A stretch of 41,481 nucleotides of DNA from Flavobacterium psychraerolatum. GTDB taxonomy: Bacteria > Bacteroidota > Bacteroidia > Flavobacteriales > Flavobacteriaceae. Made by a program: the position numbers and the translations under genes. The notes below the pieces were generated by a model that saw only the letters and a program-made list of their open reading frames with translations, was not told the DNA's origin and made no database searches. Below are positions 15,595-24,577 of this stretch, piece by piece. Position 1 is the stretch's first letter, and each line of letters begins with the position of its first letter. Location: positions 1-41,481 of the forward strand of contig NZ_JAOQMX010000040.1 of NCBI RefSeq assembly GCF_025960985.1. The letters are read 5' to 3'.

Positions 15595-16491
15595 TTATGC
15601 TAATGTTTTTTGGAGAATACTTGTAATTTCATTTAGTATTTCATCAAAATTATTGTTTTTTCGACACATTACATAGACTACTGTCTCGGGCATTTTTTCG
15701 CTATCCCATAAAAGTTGTACTTTATTTTGCTCCAAAAATGATTTTACATTACAGTTCCATGTTATTCCTATGCCAGTATTTCTCGATAAAGTTTCCATCA
15801 TCTCATATTCTGATGGAATGATATAGTTGGCAATTATAGTAGGTCTTTTTTTGTCAAATACATAGAGCCAAAATAGTTTTACATGTGGGATACGGGCATC
15901 ATAGGTGTACCATTTTTTTTCATTTAGCCAAGCTTCTGTAGCATTCCAATCTTGTAGTTTTATATGATTTTTTATTGGCATGATATCAATATCATTGGAG
16001 GCAATGACGATTTGTTTTATGGTTCCTACTTCATGCTGTAACGTATCAAAAGTGTCTATCTTTTTGGTTAGGATGGCAAAATCTATCTTTTTTGAATTCA
16101 CCAACTCAAATAAGGTATCATCATCTTGAAAGTGAAAATCAATATAATCAAATTGTTGAATTAGTGCGCTACCCAAACTATTGTACAAGTGCTGTGAAAT
16201 CCCTAGAGAGATCAAACGAATGCTGTTAAATGCTTTCGCTCTAAATCCATTTTCAACATTTTCTAATCTATCTAAAGCTTCAATAATAAGATTGTTCAGT
16301 AAGTTGGCATACTCTGTAGGTTCGACTCCTTTGGACTTTCGATTAAATAGCTTGTACCCTACGTGTGCTTCCAACATACTTATTTGTTGACTTACTGCGG
16401 GTTGACTGATAAACAGTTCTTTAGCAGCTGCGGAGAAGTTTTTGTTTTTATAAACCGATTTAAAAGTTCGGTACCATTCAAGATTGACCAT
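15595..16491 (-). CDS. LysR family transcriptional regulator
   Basis: A 298-residue regulator. The winged helix-turn-helix is at residues 1-62 (FKSVYKNKNFSAAAKELFIS followed by QPAVSQQISMLEAHVGYKLF), and the rest is a substrate-binding-like sensor domain. It is divergent from the Hsp31-like / YqhD-like pair, and the shared 178-nt region contains a 14-bp palindrome (16516-16529). By LysR custom it probably controls that pair, responding to an aldehyde or oxidative signal; that is inference from layout. Confidence 0.92.
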   Translation of the reverse strand: MVNLEWYRTFKSVYKNKNFSAAAKELFISQPAVSQQISMLEAHVGYKLFNRKSKGVEPTEYANLLNNLIIEALDRLENVENGFRAKAFNSIRLISLGISQHLYNSLGSALIQQFDYIDFHFQDDDTLFELVNSKKIDFAILTKKIDTFDTLQHEVGTIKQIVIASNDIDIMPIKNHIKLQDWNATEAWLNEKKWYTYDARIPHVKLFWLYVFDKKRPTIIANYIIPSEYEMMETLSRNTGIGITWNCNVKSFLEQNKVQLLWDSEKMPETVVYVMCRKNNNFDEILNEITSILQKTLA

Positions 16492-16504
16492 GATATAAAT
16501 TTAC

Positions 16505-16560
16505 TTATCACAAACATAATTTAAATTATTTTAACTGATAACACTAATTCACTAAATTTG
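16505..16560. promoter_or_regulatory. Divergent control region: dyads plus promoter
   Basis: A perfect palindrome ataatttaaattat (16516-16529) lies between TTATCA (16505-16510) and its complement TGATAA (16536-16541). These nested dyads fit a LysR-type operator. TAAATTTG (16553-16560) is a -7 box for the plus-strand Hsp31-like gene, so binding at TGATAA would fall in its -33 zone. Confidence 0.5.
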
Positions 16561-16669
16561 TATCAACAATTTAGAACAAGTAATATTTACGGCTCAAGTT
16601 TGGTCGCGCACACTAAGAAAGCCTTACTTGTTTTTGATTATGATCTAAATAATAATAGAATACATAAAA

Positions 16670-17440
16670 ATGAAAAAAATAAAATTTGTTGCCATGGTTT
16701 TAGTAATGGCAACTTCATTAAGTCTAACTGCTCAAAAAGCAAAAAATAAAAACATGAAAAAAGTATTATTCGTTTTAACTAGTCATTCAGATTTAGGAAA
16801 CACAGGAGAAAAAACAGGATTTTGGGTTGAAGAGTTTGCAGCACCTTATTATGAATTAGCAGATAAAGGAGTCATAATTGATATCGCTACACCACTTGGG
16901 GGTCAACCGCCCATTGATCCAAAAAGTGCTGATGCATCATTTGCCACAGAAGACACAAAAAGATTTGATAAAGATACTGCATTGCAAACTAAATTAAGTA
17001 AAACGCATAAATTGGCAGATGTAAAAGAGTCTGATTATGATGCAGTTTTTTATCCAGGAGGTCACGGTCCGCTTTGGGATTTGGCTACAGACAAAAATTC
17101 AAGTGCATTAATTGAATCTTTCTATACCAATAATAAACCAGTTGCATTTGTTTGTCACTCACCAGCAGTACTGAAAAATGTAAAAGTAAATGGAGAATTT
17201 TTGGTAAAAGGTAAAAACGTTACTGGTTTCTCAAACACGGAAGAAGCTGCTGTTGGATTGACAGATGTGGTTCCGTTTTTATTAGAAGATGCTTTGCAAG
17301 CAAATGGAGCAACCTACTCAAAAGGAGCAGATTGGAATCCTTATGCTGTTGAAGACGGTTTATTAATCACAGGTCAAAATCCAGCTTCGTCAAAATTAGT
17401 TGCTGAGAAATTATTAGACCAATTAAACGCAAAAAAATAA
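16670..17440 (+). CDS. DJ-1/PfpI superfamily protein, Hsp31-like
   Basis: A 256-residue type 1 glutamine-amidotransferase-fold protein. The nucleophile elbow FVCHSPAVLK gives C162 followed by H163, and the YPGGHGPLWDL segment near residues 128-138 and TGFWVEEFAAPYYEL are typical of Hsp31/YDR533C-like glyoxalase III and chaperone proteins. The N-terminal 21 residues look like a signal peptide ending at TAQ, so it may be periplasmic; a second ATG at 16754 would give a cytoplasmic form starting MKKVLFVLTSH. The start used here keeps the longer form. It lies 1 nt from the YqhD-like gene, suggesting joint detoxification of reactive aldehydes. Confidence 0.87.
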   Translation: MKKIKFVAMVLVMATSLSLTAQKAKNKNMKKVLFVLTSHSDLGNTGEKTGFWVEEFAAPYYELADKGVIIDIATPLGGQPPIDPKSADASFATEDTKRFDKDTALQTKLSKTHKLADVKESDYDAVFYPGGHGPLWDLATDKNSSALIESFYTNNKPVAFVCHSPAVLKNVKVNGEFLVKGKNVTGFSNTEEAAVGLTDVVPFLLEDALQANGATYSKGADWNPYAVEDGLLITGQNPASSKLVAEKLLDQLNAKK

Positions 17441-17441
17441 G

Positions 17442-18605
17442 ATGTTAAATTTTCAATATTACAATCCTACCAACTATGTTTTTGGTAAAGGACAAATAGA
17501 ACAGTTAACAAAATTAGTTCCTGCTGGAGCAAAAATTTTGTTGGCTTACGGTGGAGGAAGTATCTTTAAGAACGGAATCCATCAACAAGTTACAGATGCT
17601 TTGAAAGGTTTTGAAATTGTTGAGTTTAGCGGTATTGAACCTAATCCTCATTTTGAAACGTTATTGAAAGCCATTGCGATAGTCAAAGAACAAAAAATCG
17701 ATTTTATTCTTGCAGTTGGTGGTGGGTCTGTGATTGATGGTGTCAAATTTATTTCGGGTGCTGTTAATTATGAAGGAGATCCAGCTGAGATTTTAAGAAA
17801 AAGAATCTTGATCACAGATAATACAAAAGTGATTCCTTTTGGGACAGTTTTGACTTTGCCTGCTACAGGAAGTGAAATGAATTCTGGTGCGGTGGTTACT
17901 ATTGCAGCAACGCAAGAAAAATTAGCTTTTGGTGGGAGTGCATTGTTTCCTAAATTTTCGATTTGTGATCCTACGGTGATACAATCGTTACCAAGAAGAC
18001 AATTGCAAAATGGAGTTGTAGATGCTTATACACATGTGTTAGAGCAGTATTTGACTTATGTACATGATGGCTATTTACAAGATCGTATTGCTGAAGGAAT
18101 TTTGCATACTTTGATCGAAATAGGACCAAAAGTAGTAGAAAACCCAAGTGATTATGCTTTGGCATCTAACTTTATGTGGTCTTGTACAATGGCACTTAAT
18201 GGATTAATCCAAAAAGGTGTACCAAACGACTGGGCTACACACATGATTGGGCACGAGCTGACTGCAATGTATGGTATTGATCATGCAAGAACTTTGGCTA
18301 TTGTTGGACCAAATTTATACCAAGCATTGTTTGAAACTAAAAAAGATAAACTAGCACAATACGGAAGACGCATCTTTAATTTGACCGGTACTGATGAGGC
18401 AGTTGCTCAAGAAGCAATTGCTCATACAGTCCAGTTTTTTCACAAGATGGGTATGGAGACTAAACTTTCAGATTATGTGAAAGATTATAAAAATACTGCA
18501 GAAACAATTGTAAGTAGGTTTAAGGAAAGAGGATGGATTGGCTTAGGCGAAAGACAAAATGTGACCTTGGAGAAAGTACAAGAAATTGTTGAAAATAGTT
18601 ACTAA
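17442..18605 (+). CDS. Iron-containing alcohol dehydrogenase, YqhD-like
   Basis: A 387-residue group III alcohol dehydrogenase. The coenzyme site AVGGGSVIDGVKF is near residues 90-102. The metal-site region has VVDAYTHVLEQYLTY near 189-203 and the histidines of WATHMIGHELTAMYGIDHAR near 261-280. The start MLNFQYYNPTNYVFGKGQI is characteristic of the YqhD/BDH group, which reduces short and toxic aldehydes with NADPH. It follows the Hsp31-like gene by 1 nt. Together with the divergent LysR this looks like an aldehyde-defence unit. Confidence 0.93.
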   Translation: MLNFQYYNPTNYVFGKGQIEQLTKLVPAGAKILLAYGGGSIFKNGIHQQVTDALKGFEIVEFSGIEPNPHFETLLKAIAIVKEQKIDFILAVGGGSVIDGVKFISGAVNYEGDPAEILRKRILITDNTKVIPFGTVLTLPATGSEMNSGAVVTIAATQEKLAFGGSALFPKFSICDPTVIQSLPRRQLQNGVVDAYTHVLEQYLTYVHDGYLQDRIAEGILHTLIEIGPKVVENPSDYALASNFMWSCTMALNGLIQKGVPNDWATHMIGHELTAMYGIDHARTLAIVGPNLYQALFETKKDKLAQYGRRIFNLTGTDEAVAQEAIAHTVQFFHKMGMETKLSDYVKDYKNTAETIVSRFKERGWIGLGERQNVTLEKVQEIVENSY

Positions 18606-18634
18606 TTCAGATGCCGAGTAATCGGAAATGAATG

Positions 18635-18668
18635 AGGCGTTTTGGAGGAGTTCCAAAATGCCTTTTTG
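18635..18668 (+). terminator. Intrinsic terminator after the YqhD-like gene
   Basis: The arms ggcgttttgga and tccaaaatgcc form a stem of about 11 bp with one wobble, followed by TTTTTG. Confidence 0.75.
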
Positions 18669-18861
18669 TTTTTAAAAAAAGTACTTACACAAGCTATTGT
18701 CGCCATCAAATGATTCATTAATAATGTGTTAAACCTATTTTAAAATGATTATATTGCGAAAGTAGAATTAATAGGTCTTTTTTTGCCTCTTTTTCGATGA
18801 AAATGATAAAAAAATAAAAGTACTATTAGTTTATTTATTCTACGAATTCCCCAATTTTAAG

Positions 18862-18869
18862 TACTTTTG
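18862..18869 (+). promoter_or_regulatory. -7 box of gpsA; decides the gpsA start
   Basis: TACTTTTG matches TAnnTTTG and overlaps an in-frame TTG at 18867. Translation from that TTG would begin inside the promoter, so the ATG at 18888 is the more likely start. Confidence 0.5.
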
Positions 18870-18887
18870 AACAAATATTATTTGAAG

Positions 18888-19883
18888 ATGAGCGAGACTA
18901 AAAAATTTGCAGTTATTGGAGGCGGAAGCTGGGCTACTGCTATAACTAAAATGCTATGCAACAACCTAACAGAGGTGACTTGGTACATGCGTAATGAAGG
19001 AGCGATTGAACATTTAAAAACGTTCAAGCACAACCCGAATTATTTAAGTTCGGTAGAGTTTGATACCAATAAATTGAAACTAACCAGTGATATTAATGAA
19101 GCGGTTATTAATGCAGATTACTTGGTATTTGCCATTCCATCTGCTTTTTTAGACACAGAATTAAAGAAATTAACAGCTTCTCTTCAAGACAAAATTATAT
19201 TTTCGGCTATCAAAGGAATAGTTCCAGAAACTAGCTTGATCGTCGGGGAACATTTTCATTATACCTATGATATTCCATATTATAATATAGGAGTAATTAC
19301 AGGACCCTGTCACGCAGAAGAAGTAGCTTTGGAGCGTTTGTCTTATTTAACAATTGCTTGTGGTGATCCTGCAAAAGCGACAGTAGTTGCTAAGAGTTTA
19401 TCTAGTAATTACATTAAGACTAAAATTACAGATGATATCATCGGTACAGAATATGCTGCGATGTTGAAAAACATCTATGCTATTGCTGCGGGTATTGCAC
19501 ATGGTTTGGGTTATGGTGATAATTTTCAATCAGTATTGATGAGTAATGGAATTCGTGAGATGAAGAAATTTATTCGAAAAGTTCACAAAATGAAACGTAA
19601 TATTAATGACTCTGCTTATTTGGGTGATTTACTAGTTACTGGATATTCTGTTTTTTCAAGAAATAGAATGTTTGGGAACATGATTGGTAAAGGGTACACA
19701 GTAAAAAGTGCCATGATGGAAATGAGTATGGTCTCTGAAGGATATTATGCGAGCCAAAGTGCCTATAAACTCAATCAGACATATGGTGCCAAAACACCAA
19801 TTATTGATGCAGTGTATGCTATTTTATATGAAAATAAAAACGCAAAAAAAGTATTCAAGGAGCTAACAGATAAATTAGATTAA
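18888..19883 (+). CDS. gpsA: NAD(P)H-dependent glycerol-3-phosphate dehydrogenase
   Basis: A 331-residue enzyme that reduces dihydroxyacetone phosphate to sn-glycerol-3-phosphate for phospholipid synthesis. The Rossmann motif FAVIGGGSWATAITKML starts near residue 6. SAIKGIVPETSLIVGEH and the catalytic block GTEYAAMLKNIYAIAAGIAHGL (lysine in the middle) are present, with a DLLVTGYS/SRNR segment in the C-terminal domain. I use the ATG at 18888 rather than the upstream in-frame TTG because the latter overlaps a -7 promoter box. It is monocistronic, with a terminator at 19901. Confidence 0.95.
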   Translation: MSETKKFAVIGGGSWATAITKMLCNNLTEVTWYMRNEGAIEHLKTFKHNPNYLSSVEFDTNKLKLTSDINEAVINADYLVFAIPSAFLDTELKKLTASLQDKIIFSAIKGIVPETSLIVGEHFHYTYDIPYYNIGVITGPCHAEEVALERLSYLTIACGDPAKATVVAKSLSSNYIKTKITDDIIGTEYAAMLKNIYAIAAGIAHGLGYGDNFQSVLMSNGIREMKKFIRKVHKMKRNINDSAYLGDLLVTGYSVFSRNRMFGNMIGKGYTVKSAMMEMSMVSEGYYASQSAYKLNQTYGAKTPIIDAVYAILYENKNAKKVFKELTDKLD

Positions 19884-19900
19884 TACATTATTTTAAATAT

Positions 19901-19940
19901 AAAAGTTCGCTTTCAAATTTTTGAAAGTGACTTTTTTTTT
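19901..19940 (+). terminator. Intrinsic terminator after gpsA
   Basis: aaaagttcgctttcaaa pairs with ttgaaagtgactttt, with two mismatches, and is followed by nine T residues. Confidence 0.75.
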
Positions 19941-20014
19941 CTAATTGAATTGAATAAGAGTGATTGTTTTATTTTGGATCTTTTTAACTTAACTACAACT
20001 ATTGTTGAATTTTG

Positions 20015-20022
20015 TATTTTTG
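20015..20022 (+). promoter_or_regulatory. Putative -7 box upstream of the GntR regulator
   Basis: TATTTTTG matches TAnnTTTG, but it is 147 nt before the start codon and has no TTG at correct spacing. It would imply a long 5' untranslated region. Confidence 0.3.
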
Positions 20023-20168
20023 ATTCCTAATTTGCTTTGGCTAAGTTATTTTTTAATTAGAATAGAAATATAGATCTTACGTTTTTCAAATAGGTAAACT
20101 AAGTTAATTTTTTTTTATCCTTTATTTACCTTTATCTTTAAACTTTTTATATTCTAATAAATTATCTA

Positions 20169-21185
20169 ATGGAACTGTTATTCAATAAAATTATTTCTCT
20201 GAAACAGATTAGTACGTTGTCAAAACACGAACAATTGGTGCAAGGGATTATTGAATGCATCGAGAACGAAAGTTTAGTGGTAGGCGATCAGCTTCCGTCT
20301 ATTAATCAAATGGTCGAAAATATTGGTTTTGCTAGAAAGACAATCGTTAAGGCTTATGAAGAATTAAAGGATCGAGGACTAGTTGAATCAAAAAAAATTA
20401 AAGGTTATTTTATTCTTAGTAATAAAACTGATGTTGTTTTGAAGGTGGCTTTGCTACTGTATTCCTTTCATCGTTTTCAGGAAGAGTTCTATAATAGTTT
20501 TCGAAAAGAGTTAGGCGAGCGATATCAAATTGATATTTATGTACATCATAATAATTTAGATGCTTTTGAAAATATTATTTCAAATATCCACGGAAAGTAT
20601 GGTGCCTATGTAGTTGCTCCTATTGAAAACCCTTTGGTTCGTCCATTATTAGAAACCATAGAACCGAGTCGTTTATTGATTATAGATCGTTACTTGGATT
20701 TGGGTGTTCATTACTCCTATATTGCACAAGAATTCGAGCACTCTACGCACGATCGATTAACTGAAATCTTGGAAATAGTTAAGAAATACAATAAAATCGT
20801 TTTGTATTTTAGAAATGATGCCGATTACCCAATTGGTGTTTTAAAAGGTTTTGAACGTTTTGTAGCGGAAAATGGCTTGATTGGTGAAATTGAAAAAAAT
20901 TATCGTCCAGATTCTGTTCAAGCAGGCGTTTTGTATTTCTTTATAGATGATACTGATTTATGGGAGTTATTTCGAGACTGTCGTAAATTGAATTTGGTGA
21001 TTGGTCAAGATGTTGGTTTGTTGTCTCATAACGACCACATCATTAAAGAAATTATTGCTGGAGGCATCGCTACGATATCTACCAATTTTAATGAAATGGC
21101 AATAAAAGCCGCTGATTATGTGAAACATGGCATATTAATTCACGAAATCATACCTGCTGATTTTATTCAGCGTAACTCTTTGTAA
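20169..21185 (+). CDS. GntR-type regulator with LacI-like sensor domain
   Basis: A 338-residue regulator. The N-terminal winged helix is of GntR type (about residues 15-85), with LPSINQMVENIGFARKTIVK then AYEELKDRGLVESKKIKGYF. The C-terminal part (about 90-330) resembles the periplasmic-binding-like sensor of LacI proteins rather than the usual FadR or UbiC-like GntR domains (YGAYVVAPIENPLVRPLLE; LLIIDRYLDLG; IGVLKGFERF; DVGLLSHND). This hybrid type is found beside sugar-use loci in Bacteroidetes. It lies directly upstream of the susC-like gene in the same direction and is the likely local regulator, with a sugar as ligand. Confidence 0.88.
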   Translation: MELLFNKIISLKQISTLSKHEQLVQGIIECIENESLVVGDQLPSINQMVENIGFARKTIVKAYEELKDRGLVESKKIKGYFILSNKTDVVLKVALLLYSFHRFQEEFYNSFRKELGERYQIDIYVHHNNLDAFENIISNIHGKYGAYVVAPIENPLVRPLLETIEPSRLLIIDRYLDLGVHYSYIAQEFEHSTHDRLTEILEIVKKYNKIVLYFRNDADYPIGVLKGFERFVAENGLIGEIEKNYRPDSVQAGVLYFFIDDTDLWELFRDCRKLNLVIGQDVGLLSHNDHIIKEIIAGGIATISTNFNEMAIKAADYVKHGILIHEIIPADFIQRNSL

Positions 21186-21423
21186 TTAAATCATTTGTTT
21201 TACTTTTTCAGAAGAATTAGAAGTTTTTTGGCTTCATTTGAGCAACTAACTTGTTGTTTTTTTACAAATTAACAGTTTTTATCTTATTAATAAGTTGCTA
21301 CAATAGTTAATTTTATATCTTAGATTAATATTTTTTTCATTTACCTTGTCAGTAAACATATGCAGTTTTCGCTGTAAATGGCTTGTAATTATATGTATTT
21401 GATAAAATATATATGATTTAATT

Positions 21424-21452
21424 TTGTTATTAAAAAAAATAACCTAGATTTG
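21424..21452 (+). promoter_or_regulatory. Promoter of the SusCD locus
   Basis: TTG (21424-21426), 18 nt, TAGATTTG (21445-21452) is a full match to the flavobacterial consensus, 97 nt before the susC-like start. The other 21186-21549 sequence holds no gene. Confidence 0.7.
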
Positions 21453-21461
21453 TAATAGTAG

Positions 21462-21492
21462 CATAGACTATCATAGACCAATAAAAAATTGG
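21462..21492. promoter_or_regulatory. Candidate operator downstream of the SusCD promoter
   Basis: Two copies of catagac (21462-21468 and 21472-21478) are spaced by one helical turn and followed by an inverted repeat ccaat-aaaaa-attgg (21478-21492). They start 10 nt after the -7 box, where a repressor would block transcription. Binding by the GntR/LacI hybrid is a guess from position. Confidence 0.35.
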
Positions 21493-21549
21493 GAAACTGT
21501 TAAAGCTAACTGCTAACCAATAAAAAATAAATTAACCAATTTAAAACTT

Positions 21550-24500
21550 ATGAAAAAACAAACTCTAAAAAAATTGATGGGTTTTGCGATTATGCTTTGC
21601 AGCTTTAGTCTCTTTGCTCAGACAATTAAAGTTACTGGTGTTGTCACAGAAGATGGCATGCCTGTTCCGGGCCTTAATGTTGCGATCAAAGGTGATGCAA
21701 AAGGAACCACTACTGATTTTGATGGTAAATATGTTATTGGAGGTGTTTCTTCAAAAGCTGTATTAGTATTTAGTTACTTAGGGTTAAAAACACAAGAAGT
21801 TGCCGTTAACGGAAGAACGATTGTAAATGTAGCAATGCTTGCTGACTCACAGACCTTAGACGAGGTAGTAGTTGTAGGTTATGGTACATCCAGTAAAAGA
21901 GAACTGACAGGATCTGTAGCTTCAATTAGTTCAAAAGATTTAACCAAATCGGTAGCAAGTAATCCTACTACATTGTTACAGGGAAAAATGTCTGGAATAC
22001 AGGTAGAGAGCTCAGGTGGACAACCAGGTGGTAGCGCCAACGTATTCATTCGTGGAGTGAACTCTTTGAGTAATGCTAGTCCTTTATATATAGTAGATGG
22101 TGTTATTGTACAAAACATGGATTATGTAAATCCAAGTGATATCCTTGATATTTCGGTTCTGAAAGATGCTGCGACTGCTGCAATATATGGTGCTAGAGCT
22201 GCCAATGGAGTAATTTTGATTAAAACCAATCATGGTAGAAAAAACCAAGAGATGGAAGTGAGATACAATGCTCGAATTGGTTTTGATACACCAAGTAAAT
22301 ATTTGGACTTCCTTGATGGAGAACAATACACATCCTATTTGAACCAACGTTTTGCAAATGATGGAAGTGCAGAGAGAGTAACTTATAATGGTGTAAGTAC
22401 CGATTGGCAAAAGCAAAACCTTAAATCTGGTTTGATTCAAGATCATGGTTTGTCTTTACAAGGTGGTAGTGAAACGGCTTCTTATTTTGCATCAGTAAAT
22501 TATTTTAAACAAGATGGTATATTGATTGGATCTGGATTTAAAAGATTAAATGCAAGATTAAATAGTGAGTATAATTTTAGAAAATTAAAAATCACACAAA
22601 CATTAGGTATTACTGAAGCTACTATTCAAGAAAACAACTGGTACGGTTTTGATGGAACAACTGCTCCAACAGTTGCCTTACATAATGCTATAAACGAAGG
22701 TGGTTATGAAGCGCCATCAACAGCTGTACAAGGTCCTGGTGGAGTGAATCAATTTGCATTGGCGACCTTAGAAGAAAATTCAAAGAAAACCAGAACATTA
22801 TTTGGTGGACTTAAATTTGACTATAAAATTACAGATAATTTAAGTGCAGGAATTAACTTTGGTTTGGATTACAAAAACCTAAACTCATTCCAATTCACAC
22901 CTACCTACTTCATGAGTACAGTAGATGCAGTGCGTAACGTTAATGATAAAAATGATTTAACAGAGTACAACAAAACAACTGTAAACTTATTAGTTGAGCC
23001 AACATTATCTTATGATACAAAATTTGGTAAAAATAAAATAGCAGCTGTTGCAGGTTATACTTATTATAAAGAAAACCAACAAAGTAGTGGTATTTATGGT
23101 CAAGGTACACCGTCAAACAGTATTAAAGTAGTTGGTGCTTTGCCATCAAACAGCCAATTGATTTTATTGGGTGAAAACAATACCGCAGGATTGATCTCTT
23201 ATTTTGGTCGTTTGAACTACAATTATGATGATCGTTATTTATTATCTGGAACGATTAGACGTGATGCTTCTTCTCGTTTTGCAGCGGACAATCAATCAGG
23301 TTATTTTCCATCTATCTCTGGAGCATGGAATATTAGTAAAGAATCTTTCTGGAAATCAGATGTGATTGATTATTTTAAATTAAGAACATCATATGGAATT
23401 TTAGGATCTTATCCTGATACTTTCTACCCTACACAAGCAGTATACTTAGCGAATCAATCAAACACTTCGTTTGGAGGAGCAAATGCTACGGGTTTGGCTC
23501 AAACTACTTTGGCAGATCCAAATTTATCTTGGGAAACTACAAAGACATTTGATATTGGAGTTGATTTGACTTTTCTGAATAACAAAATGAACTTTACAGC
23601 AGATTATTACTCAAAAAATATCAATGATGTATTGGTAGCAATAAACGTTCCTTCTACTGCTGGGGTTAGTCTACCAGTTACAAGAAATGCAGGTTCCTTG
23701 GTAAACAAAGGGTTTGAATTTGATATGAGTTACCAAAAAACAGATGGTGATTTTCACTACAAAGTAGGTACAAACTTCTCCTTTAATTTGGTTGCAAAAG
23801 CAGGAAATATACCAGCACCAATCTTGGGACCATCAATTGATGAGGATTTAAGAGTTGTAAACCGTACCGTTGCAGGTCAACCTATTGGATCATTCTACGG
23901 TTATAAAGTAGAAGATAAAGTAAACCCATTAACGGGAGATTTTGTTAGAGTAGATGTTAATAAAGACGGTGTAATCGACGAAAAAGATATTACAAACATT
24001 GGTAATCCTACTCCAGATTTTACTTATGGTCTAACATTCAGTGGTGATTATAAAAATTTTGATATCAGTTTAGCTTTTACAGGTGTACAAGGAAACGAAA
24101 TTTACAATGTGGGTAAATATTATAATGTTTTGTGGCAAGATGGGGGTAAATTCACTTCAGTATTAAACTCTTGGACGCCAACAAATACAGATACAAATAT
24201 CCCAAAAGCATCTATTACTGATGCAGCAGGTAACAAAGAGCCTTCTTCGTTTTTCGTTGAAGATGGATCATACTTAAGATTGAAAAACATTGAGATTGGG
24301 TATAATTTGCCAATAAAAGCTTTAGGTATGGATGTTTTTAAAAGCTTGAGAGTTTCTTTCAATGTTCAGAATGCTTTTGTGATTACAAAATACAGTGGAT
24401 ATGATCCAGATGTAGCTTCTACAAATGGAGGTAGAGCAAACCTTAATGCGGGTGTACCAGGTGTAAGGCCTTCAGTAAACCCATTGTTGGGAAGAGGATT

Positions 24501-24561
24501 GGATGCAAGAACGTATCCTAACGCACGTACTTTTATGCTTGGATTACAAGCTACTTTTTAA
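21550..24561 (+). CDS. SusC-like TonB-dependent outer-membrane transporter
   Basis: A 1003-residue outer-membrane importer. A signal peptide ends at LFAQ (about residue 24). A carboxypeptidase-regulatory-like beta-sandwich follows (IKVTGVVTEDGMPVPGLNVA onward, about 25-105). The plug has VVVGYGTSSKRELTGSVASI near 107-126 and FIRGVNSLSNASPLYIVDGV near 167-186, with KDAATAAIYGARAANGVILI near 205-224, all standard for SusC/RagA. The C-terminus is a long beta-barrel ending in GLQATF. It forms a pair with the SusD-like lipoprotein encoded 16 nt downstream and imports an oligosaccharide or glycoside. The substrate is inferred from the GH36-like gene, not from this sequence. Confidence 0.97.
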   Translation: MKKQTLKKLMGFAIMLCSFSLFAQTIKVTGVVTEDGMPVPGLNVAIKGDAKGTTTDFDGKYVIGGVSSKAVLVFSYLGLKTQEVAVNGRTIVNVAMLADSQTLDEVVVVGYGTSSKRELTGSVASISSKDLTKSVASNPTTLLQGKMSGIQVESSGGQPGGSANVFIRGVNSLSNASPLYIVDGVIVQNMDYVNPSDILDISVLKDAATAAIYGARAANGVILIKTNHGRKNQEMEVRYNARIGFDTPSKYLDFLDGEQYTSYLNQRFANDGSAERVTYNGVSTDWQKQNLKSGLIQDHGLSLQGGSETASYFASVNYFKQDGILIGSGFKRLNARLNSEYNFRKLKITQTLGITEATIQENNWYGFDGTTAPTVALHNAINEGGYEAPSTAVQGPGGVNQFALATLEENSKKTRTLFGGLKFDYKITDNLSAGINFGLDYKNLNSFQFTPTYFMSTVDAVRNVNDKNDLTEYNKTTVNLLVEPTLSYDTKFGKNKIAAVAGYTYYKENQQSSGIYGQGTPSNSIKVVGALPSNSQLILLGENNTAGLISYFGRLNYNYDDRYLLSGTIRRDASSRFAADNQSGYFPSISGAWNISKESFWKSDVIDYFKLRTSYGILGSYPDTFYPTQAVYLANQSNTSFGGANATGLAQTTLADPNLSWETTKTFDIGVDLTFLNNKMNFTADYYSKNINDVLVAINVPSTAGVSLPVTRNAGSLVNKGFEFDMSYQKTDGDFHYKVGTNFSFNLVAKAGNIPAPILGPSIDEDLRVVNRTVAGQPIGSFYGYKVEDKVNPLTGDFVRVDVNKDGVIDEKDITNIGNPTPDFTYGLTFSGDYKNFDISLAFTGVQGNEIYNVGKYYNVLWQDGGKFTSVLNSWTPTNTDTNIPKASITDAAGNKEPSSFFVEDGSYLRLKNIEIGYNLPIKALGMDVFKSLRVSFNVQNAFVITKYSGYDPDVASTNGGRANLNAGVPGVRPSVNPLLGRGLDARTYPNARTFMLGLQATF

Positions 24562-24577
24562 TCTAAAAAATAGTAAA

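Noticed and set aside
18867..18887. TTG start for gpsA
   Set aside because: It overlaps the TACTTTTG promoter box, and the family N-terminus fits ATG 18888 better.
21186..21549. Riboswitch or small RNA in the susC leader
   Set aside because: The leader is AT-rich, with only a short ccaat/attgg dyad; no known riboswitch pattern was seen.
24503..24577. Upstream start for the SusD-like gene
   Set aside because: It would overlap the end of the susC-like gene and place extra residues before a standard lipoprotein signal peptide.
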